A stretch of 64,000 nucleotides of DNA, from positions 179,495 to 243,494 of the forward strand of contig CALSNB010000003.1 in assembly GCA_943787605.1 (NCBI GenBank), given 5' to 3'. The DNA is from GCA-2697345 sp002697345 (GTDB lineage: Bacteria > Pseudomonadota > Alphaproteobacteria > Rhodobacterales > Rhodobacteraceae). This document shows, piece by piece, positions 8,712 to 18,569 of this stretch; the first letter of the stretch is position 1; the number at the start of each line of letters is the position of its first letter. Under the pieces are notes generated by a model. The model had not been told where the DNA came from. It saw only the letters and a list, made by a program, of their open reading frames with translations, and made no database searches. Both the position numbers and the translations under genes were made by a program.

Positions 8712-9653
8712 TTAATCTAATTTACCTTCTATGCACTGCCAGATTTTTTCTGTGATGTTAACTCCATCAAATCTCTCAAGTTCTTGAATGCCAGTTGGAG
8801 ATGTTACATTTATTTCTGTTAAAAACTCACCAATCACGTCTATTCCAACAAAAACCTGTCCATGATTCTTTAAATCTGTGCCTATTCGTTCACAAATTTC
8901 TAAATCTCTTGACGTCAGACTTGACTTTTTAGGTTCCCCTCCAACATGCATGTTTGATCGCGTTTCGCCTTTTAATGGAACTCTATTGATTGCTCCAACT
9001 GGCTCCCCATCAATCAAAATAATACGTTTATCGCCATTAGAAACATTGGGTAAAAACTTCTGTATTATTAAAGGTTCATTATTAGTCGTAGAAAACAATT
9101 CATGAAGGGAGCTCAGGTTACTATCCGCGTCTGTTAGCCTAAAGACCCCTGCCCCACCATTACCAAATAATGGCTTTAAAATAATATCACCATGCTCTGC
9201 CTTAAAAGCTTTAAGTATTTCAAGGTCCCAAGCTATAGTTGTTGGTGGGATAAGTTCTGGGTAATCTAGAACTTTAAGTTTTTCTGGCCAATTGCGAACC
9301 CATGTTGGGTTATTAACTACCAAGGTCTTTGAAGCCACTCGATCTAATAAATGAGTTGACGTTATATAACCCATATCAAATGGTGGGTCCTGCCTGAGCC
9401 AAATGACATCTAAATCAATTAGATTGACACTTTTTTTATCTCCAAGTTTATAATGGTTTCCAATCGTTCTTTCCACGGTTAGTGGGTTTCCGTTGGCCAT
9501 CACATTTCCATTTTGATAGGAAAGTCCTGAAGGCATATAGTAAAATAATTCATGCCCTCTCTTTTGGGCTTCCTCCATAATTCTAAAGGTACTATCTCCA
9601 TTTATATCAATATTTTCTATTGGATCCATCTGAATGGCTATTTTAAGACTCAC
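8712..9653 (-). CDS. gshB: glutathione synthetase
   Basis: Joins gamma-glutamylcysteine and glycine with ATP. The 313-residue protein has the family start LKIAIQMDPIENIDINGDST, the substrate segment WLRQDPPFDMGY, NNPTWVRNWPEK, the ATP-grasp loop LKPLFGNGGAGVF and the C-terminal metal/ATP segment FVGIDVIGEFLTEINVTSPTG. The GTG at 9653 (MSLKIAIQ) is preferred over the TTG at 9659: GGGGA lies at suitable spacing and homologues begin at this point. It is adjacent to rsmI on the same strand, and converges on the phosphatase gene with a 4-bp gap. Confidence 0.96.
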   Translation of the reverse strand: MSLKIAIQMDPIENIDINGDSTFRIMEEAQKRGHELFYYMPSGLSYQNGNVMANGNPLTVERTIGNHYKLGDKKSVNLIDLDVIWLRQDPPFDMGYITSTHLLDRVASKTLVVNNPTWVRNWPEKLKVLDYPELIPPTTIAWDLEILKAFKAEHGDIILKPLFGNGGAGVFRLTDADSNLSSLHELFSTTNNEPLIIQKFLPNVSNGDKRIILIDGEPVGAINRVPLKGETRSNMHVGGEPKKSSLTSRDLEICERIGTDLKNHGQVFVGIDVIGEFLTEINVTSPTGIQELERFDGVNITEKIWQCIEGKLD

Positions 9654-9706
9654 GATCAATTCCCCATTTTTTTAATAAATAAATTTAACAATTTTAAGTT
9701 ACTAAA

Positions 9707-10579
9707 TTACGATACTCTAGATATATTATTGATTTCTAATGCTGCCTTGTAAACCAGTGAACGAGCTACCCCAGTTCTCATTGCAACCTTTAAAACAGTA
9801 TCTTTTAGACTATTTTCACTTAATTCTACCAATAGAATTTTATGTAAGTCTTCTAAATTAAATACAGTTTCTGGTTTTTTTCCTATTAGGATCACAATCT
9901 CACCCTTTATAGCACGCCCTTCAATTTTTTCATTTATCTCTCCAAGAGTACTTCGGATAGTCTCCTCGAACTTTTTTGTTAACTCTCTTGCAATTACTAC
10001 TGGCCTTTCTGGACCCAGAATAAATAACATGTCGATTAGAGCCTTGTTCAGCCTTTTTGGTGACTCGTAAAAAACTAAAGTACCAGGAATATTCTCAACA
10101 AGAGTAAGAAATTTCTGTCTTGCTGATTTTGAGTTTGGTAAGAAACCCGCATAAAAGAATTGGTTAGTTGGTAGCCCAGAAACTGTTAACGCTGCAATTA
10201 CTGCACATGCGCCTGGAACAGTCACCACTCTATACCCAGATTCCGATACTTCTCGGCCAAGCTGGTATCCAGGGTCAGCAACTAAAGGGCTACCCGCTTC
10301 AGAAGAGTAAGAAACCGATTTTCCAAGAGCTATTTCACTGATAATAAATGGGCGTTTAGAAGTTCCATTATGATCATTATAAGAAATTATTTTTCTTCCT
10401 TTAAGAGAAATAGAGTGTATGTCCATCAATTTTCTAAGAGTTCTAGTATCCTCAGCCACTAAGATATCTGCATCGCGCAAAACATCCATAGCCCGTAGAG
10501 TTATATCTCTAGCAGCCCCAATAGGGGTCGCAACAAAATACAAACCTGGGTCTAATTTTATAGATTCCTTTACAATCAT
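9707..10579 (-). CDS. rsmI: 16S rRNA (cytidine(1402)-2'-O)-methyltransferase
   Basis: Methylates the ribose of C1402 in 16S rRNA using S-adenosylmethionine. The 290 residues show the tetrapyrrole-methylase-like fold motifs ATPIGAARDITLRA near residue 18, EDTRTLRKL, SEAGSPLVADPGYQL and FYESPKRL, plus the C-terminal helix-turn-helix-like region. It is divergent from the LpoA-like lipoprotein gene, a conserved arrangement in many proteobacteria. Confidence 0.96.
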   Translation of the reverse strand: MIVKESIKLDPGLYFVATPIGAARDITLRAMDVLRDADILVAEDTRTLRKLMDIHSISLKGRKIISYNDHNGTSKRPFIISEIALGKSVSYSSEAGSPLVADPGYQLGREVSESGYRVVTVPGACAVIAALTVSGLPTNQFFYAGFLPNSKSARQKFLTLVENIPGTLVFYESPKRLNKALIDMLFILGPERPVVIARELTKKFEETIRSTLGEINEKIEGRAIKGEIVILIGKKPETVFNLEDLHKILLVELSENSLKDTVLKVAMRTGVARSLVYKAALEINNISRVS

Positions 10580-10606
10580 ACCCCCTTTTTAATCCTATTC
10601 ATTTAC

Positions 10607-10636
10607 TTGACACAAGATACCTCGTATTCTTCTAGA
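10607..10636 (+). promoter_or_regulatory. candidate promoter upstream of the LpoA-like gene and glnD
   Basis: A perfect TTGACA (10607-10612) is followed after 17-18 bp by TTCTAG/TCTAGA (10630-10636). It lies about 42 bp before the ATG at 10678. The -35 matches consensus; the -10 is poor. Confidence 0.35.
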
Positions 10637-10677
10637 CTACAGTTGCAAGCGCATATCTAATTAAGAGTGAACTAAAA

Positions 10678-11835
10678 ATGCTAAATCCATTAAAAAATAA
10701 GATTAACACATTCTACAAAGTAACTACTCTGGTAGTAACATTACTTTTAGCTGCGTGTAACAGTTCAATAAGTCTTCTAAATAATAAAAGTGATAATAGC
10801 GACCCCACAAAAATAGGTCTTCTGTTACCTTATGGCTCAAAAATAAGAGGAGACGAACAGTTAGCTATATCTCTAGAAAATTCTGCAAGGCTTGCGGCAA
10901 ATGATCTTGGTTATGGTAAAGTACAACTACTAGTTTATGCTACAGAAGGAAAACCTAAAATTGCTTCACTAGCAGCAAAAAAAGCCGTCCAAGATGGGGC
11001 TGAAATTATATTGGGACCACTTAGATCAGATGTCGCCACAGCAGCCGCTAGAGCAGTTGTTAATAAAAATATCAATGTACTCACTTTCTCAAATAATTCT
11101 TCTATTTCAGGTAAAAATTTATTCCTTTTGGGCACCACTTTTGATAACATTTCTAATCGTTTAGCTGGATTTTCACGGAAATCTGGGGCTAAAGAGTGGT
11201 TGTTAATCTATCCAAGGACAAAAGAAGGCGAGATAGCAAAGAAAACTGTTATAGAGGCTGCTGCCAAAAATAATATCACAATTCTTGGCAGTGTGTCATT
11301 CGACCTAACTGCAGAAAGTATCGTTGAGGCAGTACCAGAAATTGCCGATTTAATGGAAAGTACTCAGTCAGATTCAATAATGCTCACTTCTAATAGTGCA
11401 GGAGCTTTACCGCTTCTAGGCCAATTACTACCCGAAAAAGGGGTAGACCCAAAACTGGTGCAATACATTGGGCTAGGACGTTGGGATGTCTCAAAAGAGA
11501 CACTTAGATTGCCTGGCCTACAGGGAGGATGGTTTGCCTTACCCAATCCAACTTTAGCCTCCAAATTTAGCAGTCGATATAAAACGATCTTTAACCAAAC
11601 CCCGCATCCTCTAGCAAGCCTTGCCTATGATGGGGTAGCCATAATCGGCTCTTTACGCCTAAGAGGAAAGAATATGAGTTCAAAAAATTTAAAACAGAAG
11701 TTTGGGTTCTTAGGTGTTAATGGTTTAATAAGGTTTGCAGACGACGGGTCTAACGAACGCGCCTTATCAATAGCAACAATTAAAAAAAATAAAGTCAAGG
11801 TAATTGACCCTGCTCTCAAATCATTTTTACCTTAG
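10678..11835 (+). CDS. penicillin-binding protein activator (LpoA/YraM-like) lipoprotein
   Basis: An outer-membrane lipoprotein with a periplasmic-binding-protein fold; LpoA of enterobacteria activates PBP1A. The signal peptide ends in a lipobox L-A-A-C with the lipidated cysteine at residue 27. The mature part reads as a Leu/Ile/Val-binding-protein-like fold: IGLLLPYGSKIRGDEQLA, VQDGAEIILGPLRSDVA, and LASLAYDGVAIIGSLR near the end. At 385 residues it is shorter than E. coli LpoA, as is usual in alphaproteobacteria, because the N-terminal TPR domain is missing. Divergent rsmI supports the call. Confidence 0.88.
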   Translation: MLNPLKNKINTFYKVTTLVVTLLLAACNSSISLLNNKSDNSDPTKIGLLLPYGSKIRGDEQLAISLENSARLAANDLGYGKVQLLVYATEGKPKIASLAAKKAVQDGAEIILGPLRSDVATAAARAVVNKNINVLTFSNNSSISGKNLFLLGTTFDNISNRLAGFSRKSGAKEWLLIYPRTKEGEIAKKTVIEAAAKNNITILGSVSFDLTAESIVEAVPEIADLMESTQSDSIMLTSNSAGALPLLGQLLPEKGVDPKLVQYIGLGRWDVSKETLRLPGLQGGWFALPNPTLASKFSSRYKTIFNQTPHPLASLAYDGVAIIGSLRLRGKNMSSKNLKQKFGFLGVNGLIRFADDGSNERALSIATIKKNKVKVIDPALKSFLP

Positions 11836-11860
11836 TAAATCTCACTCTGGTTAGGAAAAA

Positions 11861-14614
11861 ATGGAAGTTGTAAATAAAAATAATTCTAACTTTCTTGATA
11901 GCTCAACTTTTGACTTTGAGAATAACAATCTCATCTTAAAAAAAGAGCTTAAGGGATTAGACGATAAAAGCGACATTCGATCTAAGGCAACTACACTTTT
12001 AAAAGAAAGATATGAAAATGGTCTCAAAGAAATAAAAAAAACCTTTGAAAAAGATGCTACCAGTTCTGAAGTCATCATAAACGCATATAGTAAGTTGATG
12101 GATGGCATTGTCCAAACAGCTATATACGTCTCAGAAGAACTATTAGCTCCTAAGGGTAGCTCAGGGATTTTTGCTGTTCTATCAGTGGGTGGTTATGGTC
12201 GCCAACAAATGGCCCCACACTCTGATGTCGACATACTTTTTTTAGTAACCACTAAAATAGACAATCGTATACATAGTATAATTGAGAGCACATTATATAT
12301 TCTTTGGGACCTAAAATTAAAAATCGGGCATGCTACAAGAAGTGTAAAAAATTGTTTAGAAATAGCAAATAGTGATTTTACAGTAAAAACAGCATTACTC
12401 GAAAGCAGATTGCTATACGGGGACAAAACTTTAGCAGATAAATTAGACAAAAATTTATGGGGAAATATAAACAAAAATACTGCATCAGAATTTGTAGAAG
12501 CTAAGTTATTAGAACGTTCTGAGCGCCTTCGAAAAAATGGTGGTCAACGTTATGTTCTAGAACCAAACATAAAGGAAGGTAAAGGCGGTCTTCGAGACCT
12601 ACAATCTTTATTTTGGATTGCAAAATACGTTAGAGGAGTCAAATCAGTCGAATCTTTGGTGAAATTAAGGGTCTTTACAAGATCAGAATTTGACGACTTT
12701 AAAAAAGCAGAAAACTTTTTATGGGCTATTAGGATTCATTTGCACTTGATTTCTGAAAGGCCTACTGAAAAATTAACATTTGATTTTCAGGTCGAAATTG
12801 CCAAGCGAATGCTATTTTCAGACAATAATGGCCGTAGAGCAGTAGAGCATTTCATGCAAACCTACTTTAGGCACGCGACTAAAGTAGGAGAATTCACCCG
12901 AATAATTCTTACTGACCTAGAGGCCCAACATGTTAAATCAAAATCCCTAATAAAAAACCTTACTAAAACCAAAAAACGTAAAGCTATTAACCCAATTTTT
13001 TGTATTAGGCAAAATAGACTTGATGTAATGACAAGTAAATCATTCACAGGTAATCCTATAAATATTTTGTTACTCTTCGAAGAAGCACTTAGAACAGGCT
13101 ATCTTATACATCCAGATACTATGCGGTTTATATCATCAAACCTTTCACTCGTGCATAAACTTCAAGGCAACCAGGACGCTGCAAAAGTATTTACAGATAC
13201 ACTACTAAAGCATGGGAACCCGGAAAGAGCTCTACGCAGAATGAATGAGTTGGGAGTGTTGGGTGCATTCATCCCGTATTTTCAAGATATTATAGCAATG
13301 ATGCAATTTAATATGTATCACTCCTACACTGTGGACGAACACACTATACAGGTGATTTCTAACTTATCTCAAATTGAAAGAGGCGAACTTACCGAATCTT
13401 TACCAATCGTCTCAAATATTTTAAAAGGAAATATTAATCGAAAAATTTTATATGTTGCATTACTACTTCATGATATTGGGAAAGGCCGTGACGAGGATCA
13501 TTCTATTCTAGGAGCTAAAATAACAAGAGAAATAGCTCCGAGCCTAGGCTTTAACGAACAAGAATGTGAAACCATAGAATGGTTAGTAAGAAATCATCTG
13601 TTAATGGCTGATATGGCACAAAAAAGAGATATTGCCGACCCTAGAACTGTTCGTGATTTTGCAAAAACTGTAAAGTCAGTACTACGTCTCGATTTACTAA
13701 CAGTAATAACTGTATGTGATATTAGAGGTGTTGGAGAAAATACTTGGAACAACTGGAAGGCCGTATTAATAAGAGCATTGTATAGGCAGACACGGTATGC
13801 GCTTGAAAATGGTATGGAAGCACTAAATAGAGAGCAACGTGGAGCAGATGCCAAAAGAAAACTGCGGGCAGCTCTAACCAATTGGGATAATGCTGTCTTA
13901 AAAAAGGAAACCAACCGCCACTATGCACCATACTGGCAAGGCTTACATGTCACTGCACATATTACTTTTGCTGAAATGCTCATCAAAGTAGAAAAAGATG
14001 AAATTAAAACTAGTTTAACGCCAGATGAAGATAGAGATGCTACCAGGGCATGTTTTGTAATGAATGATCACCCTGGAATCTTTTCTAGAATTTCTGGAGC
14101 CTTAGCTTTAGTTGGGGCTAACGTTGTAGATGCACGGGCTTATACATCAAAAGACGGGTTTGGAACAAACACATTTTGGATTCAAGACGATCTTGGCCAT
14201 CCATACGCTTTAGAAAAATTACCAAAGTTAGAACTGATGATAAATAAAACTTTGCGTGGAGATATTCTGCCACAAAATGAGTTTAGAACTAAGGACAAAA
14301 TCAAAAAGAGAGAAAGAGACTTTGCAGTTCCTACTTCAATAACCTTTAATAATGACGGGTCTGATATTTATACTATAATAGAAGTAGATACCCGTGACAG
14401 AAAGGGGCTACTATACGACCTATCTAAAACTCTGTCTCTTGCTAATATTTATATAGCTTCGGCAGTTATCTCTACTTATGGTGCTCAAGTCGTAGATACT
14501 TTTTACGTAAAGGATATGTTTGGTTTAAAGTTTTATTCAAAATCCAAGCAGAGTAAAATTGAAAAGAAGTTAAAAGAAGCAATCCTTAAGGGAATTGAAA
14601 GAGCAAAAATTTGA
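11861..14614 (+). CDS. glnD: [protein-PII] uridylyltransferase/uridylyl-removing enzyme
   Basis: Senses glutamine and uridylylates or deuridylylates PII, controlling nitrogen assimilation. The 917 residues contain the nucleotidyltransferase core GGYGR (110-114) with SDVD (121-124), a GlnD linker domain (LEPNIKEGKGGLRDLQ), an HD phosphohydrolase domain with LLLHDIGKGRDEDHS, and two C-terminal ACT domains, one from FVMNDHPGIFSRISGALA and one from IEVDTRDRKGLLYDLSKTL. All key residues look intact. murJ starts inside the stop codon (TTGA). Confidence 0.97.
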   Translation: MEVVNKNNSNFLDSSTFDFENNNLILKKELKGLDDKSDIRSKATTLLKERYENGLKEIKKTFEKDATSSEVIINAYSKLMDGIVQTAIYVSEELLAPKGSSGIFAVLSVGGYGRQQMAPHSDVDILFLVTTKIDNRIHSIIESTLYILWDLKLKIGHATRSVKNCLEIANSDFTVKTALLESRLLYGDKTLADKLDKNLWGNINKNTASEFVEAKLLERSERLRKNGGQRYVLEPNIKEGKGGLRDLQSLFWIAKYVRGVKSVESLVKLRVFTRSEFDDFKKAENFLWAIRIHLHLISERPTEKLTFDFQVEIAKRMLFSDNNGRRAVEHFMQTYFRHATKVGEFTRIILTDLEAQHVKSKSLIKNLTKTKKRKAINPIFCIRQNRLDVMTSKSFTGNPINILLLFEEALRTGYLIHPDTMRFISSNLSLVHKLQGNQDAAKVFTDTLLKHGNPERALRRMNELGVLGAFIPYFQDIIAMMQFNMYHSYTVDEHTIQVISNLSQIERGELTESLPIVSNILKGNINRKILYVALLLHDIGKGRDEDHSILGAKITREIAPSLGFNEQECETIEWLVRNHLLMADMAQKRDIADPRTVRDFAKTVKSVLRLDLLTVITVCDIRGVGENTWNNWKAVLIRALYRQTRYALENGMEALNREQRGADAKRKLRAALTNWDNAVLKKETNRHYAPYWQGLHVTAHITFAEMLIKVEKDEIKTSLTPDEDRDATRACFVMNDHPGIFSRISGALALVGANVVDARAYTSKDGFGTNTFWIQDDLGHPYALEKLPKLELMINKTLRGDILPQNEFRTKDKIKKRERDFAVPTSITFNNDGSDIYTIIEVDTRDRKGLLYDLSKTLSLANIYIASAVISTYGAQVVDTFYVKDMFGLKFYSKSKQSKIEKKLKEAILKGIERAKI

Positions 14615-15993
14615 GAAAAACCTCCAATCTGTTTAAATCATTTTTTACTGTTGGCGCGTGGACAATTCTATCGCGTATCTTTGGTTTTATCAGAGATATA
14701 TTTATAGCTATTTTTTTAGGTTCTGGACCAGTTGCAGAAGCATTCTTAATAGCTTTTTCTCTACCAAATATGTTTCGATCATTTTTTGCTGAGGGCGCTT
14801 TAAATCTTTCATTTGTTCCAATATTTTCAAAAAAGCTTAATAACAAAAATGATGCCAAACTTTTTGCAGAGAATACCTTAAGCTATCTAATGATTATTTT
14901 AATTGTATTTACTATTTTTGCTCAAATTTTTATGCCTTGGCTTATATATGCTATGGCCTCAGGTTTTTACGAAGACGAACGGTTCAACCTCTCTGTAACT
15001 TATGCCAAGATTACGTTCCCGTATATTTTCTTTATTAGTATCACGGCATTGCTCTCTGGCGTTATGAACTCACTAGGAAGTTTTGTTGCGGCGGCTGCAG
15101 CACCAATCCTACTAAATCTTACCTTTATTCTATCAATGTTCTTAGCAAACTATTTCGGTCTAGGCATTGGCATCAGTTTAGCATGGGCAGTGCCAATAGC
15201 TGGTATTATCCAGATGCTACTATTATGGATTACAGCTAGTAGATTGGGATTTAAATTGATTCCAAAGTTTTCTAAATTAACCCCTGATCTACGCCGATTG
15301 TTTAGAGTAGCTGGCCCCGCTGTTCTTTCAGGAGGGGTAATACAAATAAATTTATTAGTGGGCAGGCAGGTTGCGAGTTATTATGAGGGAGGTATCGCCT
15401 GGCTAAGTTACGCTGATAGGGTTTACCAACTACCTCTAGGTGTTGTAGGAATTGCCATTGGAATAGTTCTTTTACCCAATCTAGCAAAAAAACTAGCCAA
15501 TAATGATAATGCTGGTGGCCAAAACTCATTTAATAGATCTTTGGAATTTTCTCTAATTATAGCTCTTCCTAGCGCTATAGCTTTAATTGTTATGTCTAAT
15601 GTAATAATTTCAGCTTTATTTGAAAGAGGCGTATTCTCATCTTTGGATACGCTAAAAACTGCTGCAGCACTTACTATTTATGGTATTGGACTTCCCGCTT
15701 TCATTGGACAGAAAATATATCAACCCATATTTTACGCTCGAGAAAATACAAGGAGTCCCTTTTACTTTGCTTTAATAGCTATGGCAGTTAACCTAACGCT
15801 TGCAGTTAGCCTGGCTCAAACCTTTGGATACCTTGCATCCGCCCTGGGGACTACCATAGCAAGCTGGACTATGTTGCTTTTACTTAAAAATAGCTCAAAA
15901 AATTATGGTCCTGCCACACAAATTGACTCACGAAATAAAAGAGTTATTCCAAGGGTAGTAATAGCTTCATTAATAATGGGTGCTTATTATTAA
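14611..15993 (+). CDS. murJ: lipid II flippase MurJ, frame interrupted near the C-terminus
   Basis: Flips lipid II across the inner membrane for peptidoglycan synthesis. The frame starts at a TTG that overlaps the glnD stop (TTGA) and gives 460 residues with about 13 hydrophobic segments, including family stretches SFFTVGAWTILSRIFGFIRD, FFAEGALNLSFVPIF and FYARENTRSPF. Family members usually run past 500 residues. The missing end is present in the next frame up to 16151 (see the separate entry), so a one-base deletion between about 15975 and 15993 has cut the gene. MurJ is normally essential, so a sequence error is likely. Confidence 0.93.
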   Translation: MRKTSNLFKSFFTVGAWTILSRIFGFIRDIFIAIFLGSGPVAEAFLIAFSLPNMFRSFFAEGALNLSFVPIFSKKLNNKNDAKLFAENTLSYLMIILIVFTIFAQIFMPWLIYAMASGFYEDERFNLSVTYAKITFPYIFFISITALLSGVMNSLGSFVAAAAAPILLNLTFILSMFLANYFGLGIGISLAWAVPIAGIIQMLLLWITASRLGFKLIPKFSKLTPDLRRLFRVAGPAVLSGGVIQINLLVGRQVASYYEGGIAWLSYADRVYQLPLGVVGIAIGIVLLPNLAKKLANNDNAGGQNSFNRSLEFSLIIALPSAIALIVMSNVIISALFERGVFSSLDTLKTAAALTIYGIGLPAFIGQKIYQPIFYARENTRSPFYFALIAMAVNLTLAVSLAQTFGYLASALGTTIASWTMLLLLKNSSKNYGPATQIDSRNKRVIPRVVIASLIMGAYY

Positions 15994-16151
15994 TAACAAA
16001 TCATCTACTGAGTACGACCTTTTTCGACGTAAGAAATAAATATGTAGTATTATTAATTATGATGTTTGTTGGTGGGTTTTCATATATATTAATAGGCCAA
16101 TTAATTGGGGCCTTCAGTTTTAAAGAAATTAAAAGTTATTTTAAAAAGTAA
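15984..16151 (+). other. out-of-frame C-terminal segment of murJ
   Basis: Read one base back from the murJ frame, this stretch is open and encodes a hydrophobic helix (LLIMMFVGGFSYILIGQLIG) followed by a basic tail ending in KSYFKK and TAA at 16149-16151. This is how MurJ proteins normally end: a last transmembrane helix and a short charged tail. It has no start codon or ribosome-binding site of its own. It restores MurJ to about 513 residues. Confidence 0.85.
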
Positions 16152-16255
16152 GGATTAACCGCGTTCTAAAACAATCATTATACTTAACCAGAGTTGACGT
16201 CCCTGAGCTGCTTGTTTAGTTCATAGGCAGGCATTGAACCGAATGGAGTTTTAGA

Positions 16256-17272
16256 ATGAATCAAAAGGATTTTAAACCTAGAGTCTTCTCTGGAATTCAA
16301 CCTTCTGGAGATCTTACCCTCGGCAACTATCTTGGGGCTATTAAGCGTTTTGTTTCCATGCAAGATCAAAAATTTGAAACAATTTTTTGTATGGTAGATC
16401 TCCATGCTATAACTGTATGGCAGAACCCTACTGAATTAGCTAACAGTACGAGAGAGTTGTGCGCCGGTTTTATTGCTTCAGGACTAGACCCTAACAAATC
16501 AATTCTGTTCAACCAATCTCAAGTGCCAGAGCATGCCCAACTTGCATGGATATTTAATACCGTTGCTCGAATGGGTTGGTTAAATAGGATGACACAGTTC
16601 AAAGATAAAGCTGGAAAAAACCGGGAGAATGTGTCTTTAGCATTATATGCATACCCATCTTTGATGGCAGCTGATATCTTACTATATCATGCCACACACG
16701 TCCCTGTTGGAGAAGATCAAAAACAACATCTGGAATTAACTCGTGACATAGCAGCAAAATTTAATCACGATTATAATGTTGATTTCTTTCCAATAACTGA
16801 ACCCGTTATAGAAGGGGCAGGAACTAGAGTAATGTCACTACGCGACGGCACTAAAAAAATGTCTAAGTCAGATCCATCAGAAATGAGTCGGATCAACCTA
16901 AGGGACACCAGTGAGGAAATAGCACTAAAGATTCAAAAAGCACGCACAGACTCTGACGGGTTACCCTCAGAGGTTTCCGGCCTTAAAGGCCGACCAGAAG
17001 CAGAAAATTTAGTAAATATATACTCAGCCCTTTCAAATATAACTGTAGAGACTGCACTAGAGGATTTAGGTGGGAAAAACTTTGCTTCTTTTAAACGTAT
17101 ATTATCAGACCTTGCTGTGACCGAGCTCTCCAGTATCTCCAAAGAGATGACCCGTTTAATGAAAGACCAGGGTGAGTTAGATAAAATTCTAAGACAGGGT
17201 GCTGATCGCGCCAAAGCTATTGCCAGTCCTATATTAAAAGAAACTTATGACATAGTAGGGATGGTTCGTTAA
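16256..17272 (+). CDS. trpS: tryptophanyl-tRNA synthetase
   Basis: Charges tRNA-Trp. A class I synthetase of 338 residues with the HIGH-equivalent TLGN at residues 21-24 (preceded by GIQPSG) and KMSKS near residue 200 followed by DPSEMSR. The segment NRMTQFKDKAGKNRENVSLALYAYP is typical of the bacterial enzyme. ATGGAGT upstream serves as the ribosome-binding site, and a TTGACG at 16194 with TAGTTC 17 bp further is a weak candidate promoter. Confidence 0.97.
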   Translation: MNQKDFKPRVFSGIQPSGDLTLGNYLGAIKRFVSMQDQKFETIFCMVDLHAITVWQNPTELANSTRELCAGFIASGLDPNKSILFNQSQVPEHAQLAWIFNTVARMGWLNRMTQFKDKAGKNRENVSLALYAYPSLMAADILLYHATHVPVGEDQKQHLELTRDIAAKFNHDYNVDFFPITEPVIEGAGTRVMSLRDGTKKMSKSDPSEMSRINLRDTSEEIALKIQKARTDSDGLPSEVSGLKGRPEAENLVNIYSALSNITVETALEDLGGKNFASFKRILSDLAVTELSSISKEMTRLMKDQGELDKILRQGADRAKAIASPILKETYDIVGMVR

Positions 17273-17429
17273 AATCTCTAACCTACCCAATCAACCTCTC
17301 TAATAGTATTATTAACATTTTTGTTTATGAGTGAAATTACCAAGTCCTAAATTATGTTGAAATTTTGTAAGATAAAGTGTAGTGATAATAAATCATTTTT
17401 TTGGTTTTTGGTATTTAAGAGGTTACATA

Positions 17430-17885
17430 GTGAGAAAATTTTTAGTTGTTCTTGATGACAGTGCCGAATGCCTAAATGCTATGCGTTTTGCTGCAATGCG
17501 AGCAGCAAATACTGGCGGGGGAGTTGAGGTATTAGCTATAATAAGGCCAGAAGAGTTTAATCATTGGATAGGGGTCGGTGATTTGATGCGTGAGGAAGCT
17601 CGAGAACAAATCAATACTCATTTTGAGGAGTTTGCAGAGTGGATGAGAGTTCAACAGAACATTGAACCAGAGCTTGTTATTAGAGAGGGTGAGCCAATTC
17701 CAGAAATTATCTCTCAGGTAACCGAGGATCCTGAGGTTGGTGTACTAGTTCTTGGCGCTGGGACAGGTTCTGATGGCCCTGGGCCGTTAGTATCCGCATT
17801 AACCCGAATGGCTAGTAGTATACCTGTACCAGTAACGATTATTTCGGGTGATATGACGGAAGAAAGACTTAAAGCCGTAAGCTGA
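17430..17885 (+). CDS. universal stress protein family protein
   Basis: A single Usp domain of 151 residues: the N-terminal KFLVVLDDSAECLNAMRFAAMRA strand-helix, and a nucleotide-binding type loop in VLGAGTGSDGPGPLVS. Function in this family is broad (stress survival, ATP binding). The start is the GTG at 17430, which has AAGAGG 7 bp upstream; the longer in-frame ATG at 17382 would add a hydrophobic stretch that Usp proteins lack. In related genomes a Usp gene sits between trpS and the nfu gene, as here. Confidence 0.86.
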   Translation: MRKFLVVLDDSAECLNAMRFAAMRAANTGGGVEVLAIIRPEEFNHWIGVGDLMREEAREQINTHFEEFAEWMRVQQNIEPELVIREGEPIPEIISQVTEDPEVGVLVLGAGTGSDGPGPLVSALTRMASSIPVPVTIISGDMTEERLKAVS

Positions 17886-18008
17886 TTTGCGAGTATAAAA
17901 ATATTACTGTAAGATTAAGCAATATTAGTTTTAGAATCATTCCAAATAGTTGTATTATGCCCAGAGGATGCCCATATACACAAAGTCACATTATGAAGGG
18001 ACTATAAA

Positions 18009-18569
18009 ATGTTTATACAAACAGAGGCCACTCCAAACCCAGCAACATTGAAGTTTTTACCAGGAAATACTGTTTTAGGATCAGGAACAGCTGATTTTCC
18101 TAGTAAAGACACTTCTGAAAAATCTCCTTTAGCATCAAAGATTTTTCAAGTTGAAGGTGTTGTCGCAGTTTTTTTAGGTACTGACTTTATAACTGTTACA
18201 AAAAGTGAGGAAATGGATTGGGATCACATTAAATCAGCCATTTTAGGTTCAATAATGGAGCACTATCAATCTGGTGAACCGGCTATGACAGAGGAAGCAA
18301 CCGGATCTGGTCACGCGACTCACTCAGGAGAGGACTCTGGAATTATAGTTCAAATTAAAGATTTGTTAGATACTCGAGTACGCCCGGCTGTGGCGCAAGA
18401 TGGGGGCGATATTGTATTTCACGGTTTTGAATCAGGAATTGTGTATTTGCATATGCAAGGAGCCTGTGCTGGCTGTCCATCCTCAACACTAACTTTAAAG
18501 ATGGGTATTGAGAACCTACTGAGGCATTACATACCTGAAGTACTAGAGGTAAGGCCCGTTGCACCCTGA
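18009..18569 (+). CDS. Nfu/NifU-family iron-sulfur cluster carrier protein
   Basis: Carries and delivers Fe-S clusters to target enzymes. It has an N-terminal Nfu domain (MFIQTEATPNPATLKFLPG) and a C-terminal NifU domain with the cluster-binding CxxC at C153 and C156 (GACAGCPS). The linker around residues 95-108 is rich in Glu, Ser and His. Length 186 matches the alphaproteobacterial NfuA type. The stop overlaps the start of tsaB. Confidence 0.95.
   Translation: MFIQTEATPNPATLKFLPGNTVLGSGTADFPSKDTSEKSPLASKIFQVEGVVAVFLGTDFITVTKSEEMDWDHIKSAILGSIMEHYQSGEPAMTEEATGSGHATHSGEDSGIIVQIKDLLDTRVRPAVAQDGGDIVFHGFESGIVYLHMQGACAGCPSSTLTLKMGIENLLRHYIPEVLEVRPVAP

Noticed and set aside
15975..15993. Programmed -1 frameshift in murJ
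   Set aside because: No X-XXY-YYZ slippery heptamer or downstream pseudoknot is evident; five other indels nearby make an artefact likelier.
17382..17429. N-terminal extension of the universal stress protein
   Set aside because: A GTG at 17430 with AAGAGG is a better start, and the extension is hydrophobic, unlike the family.
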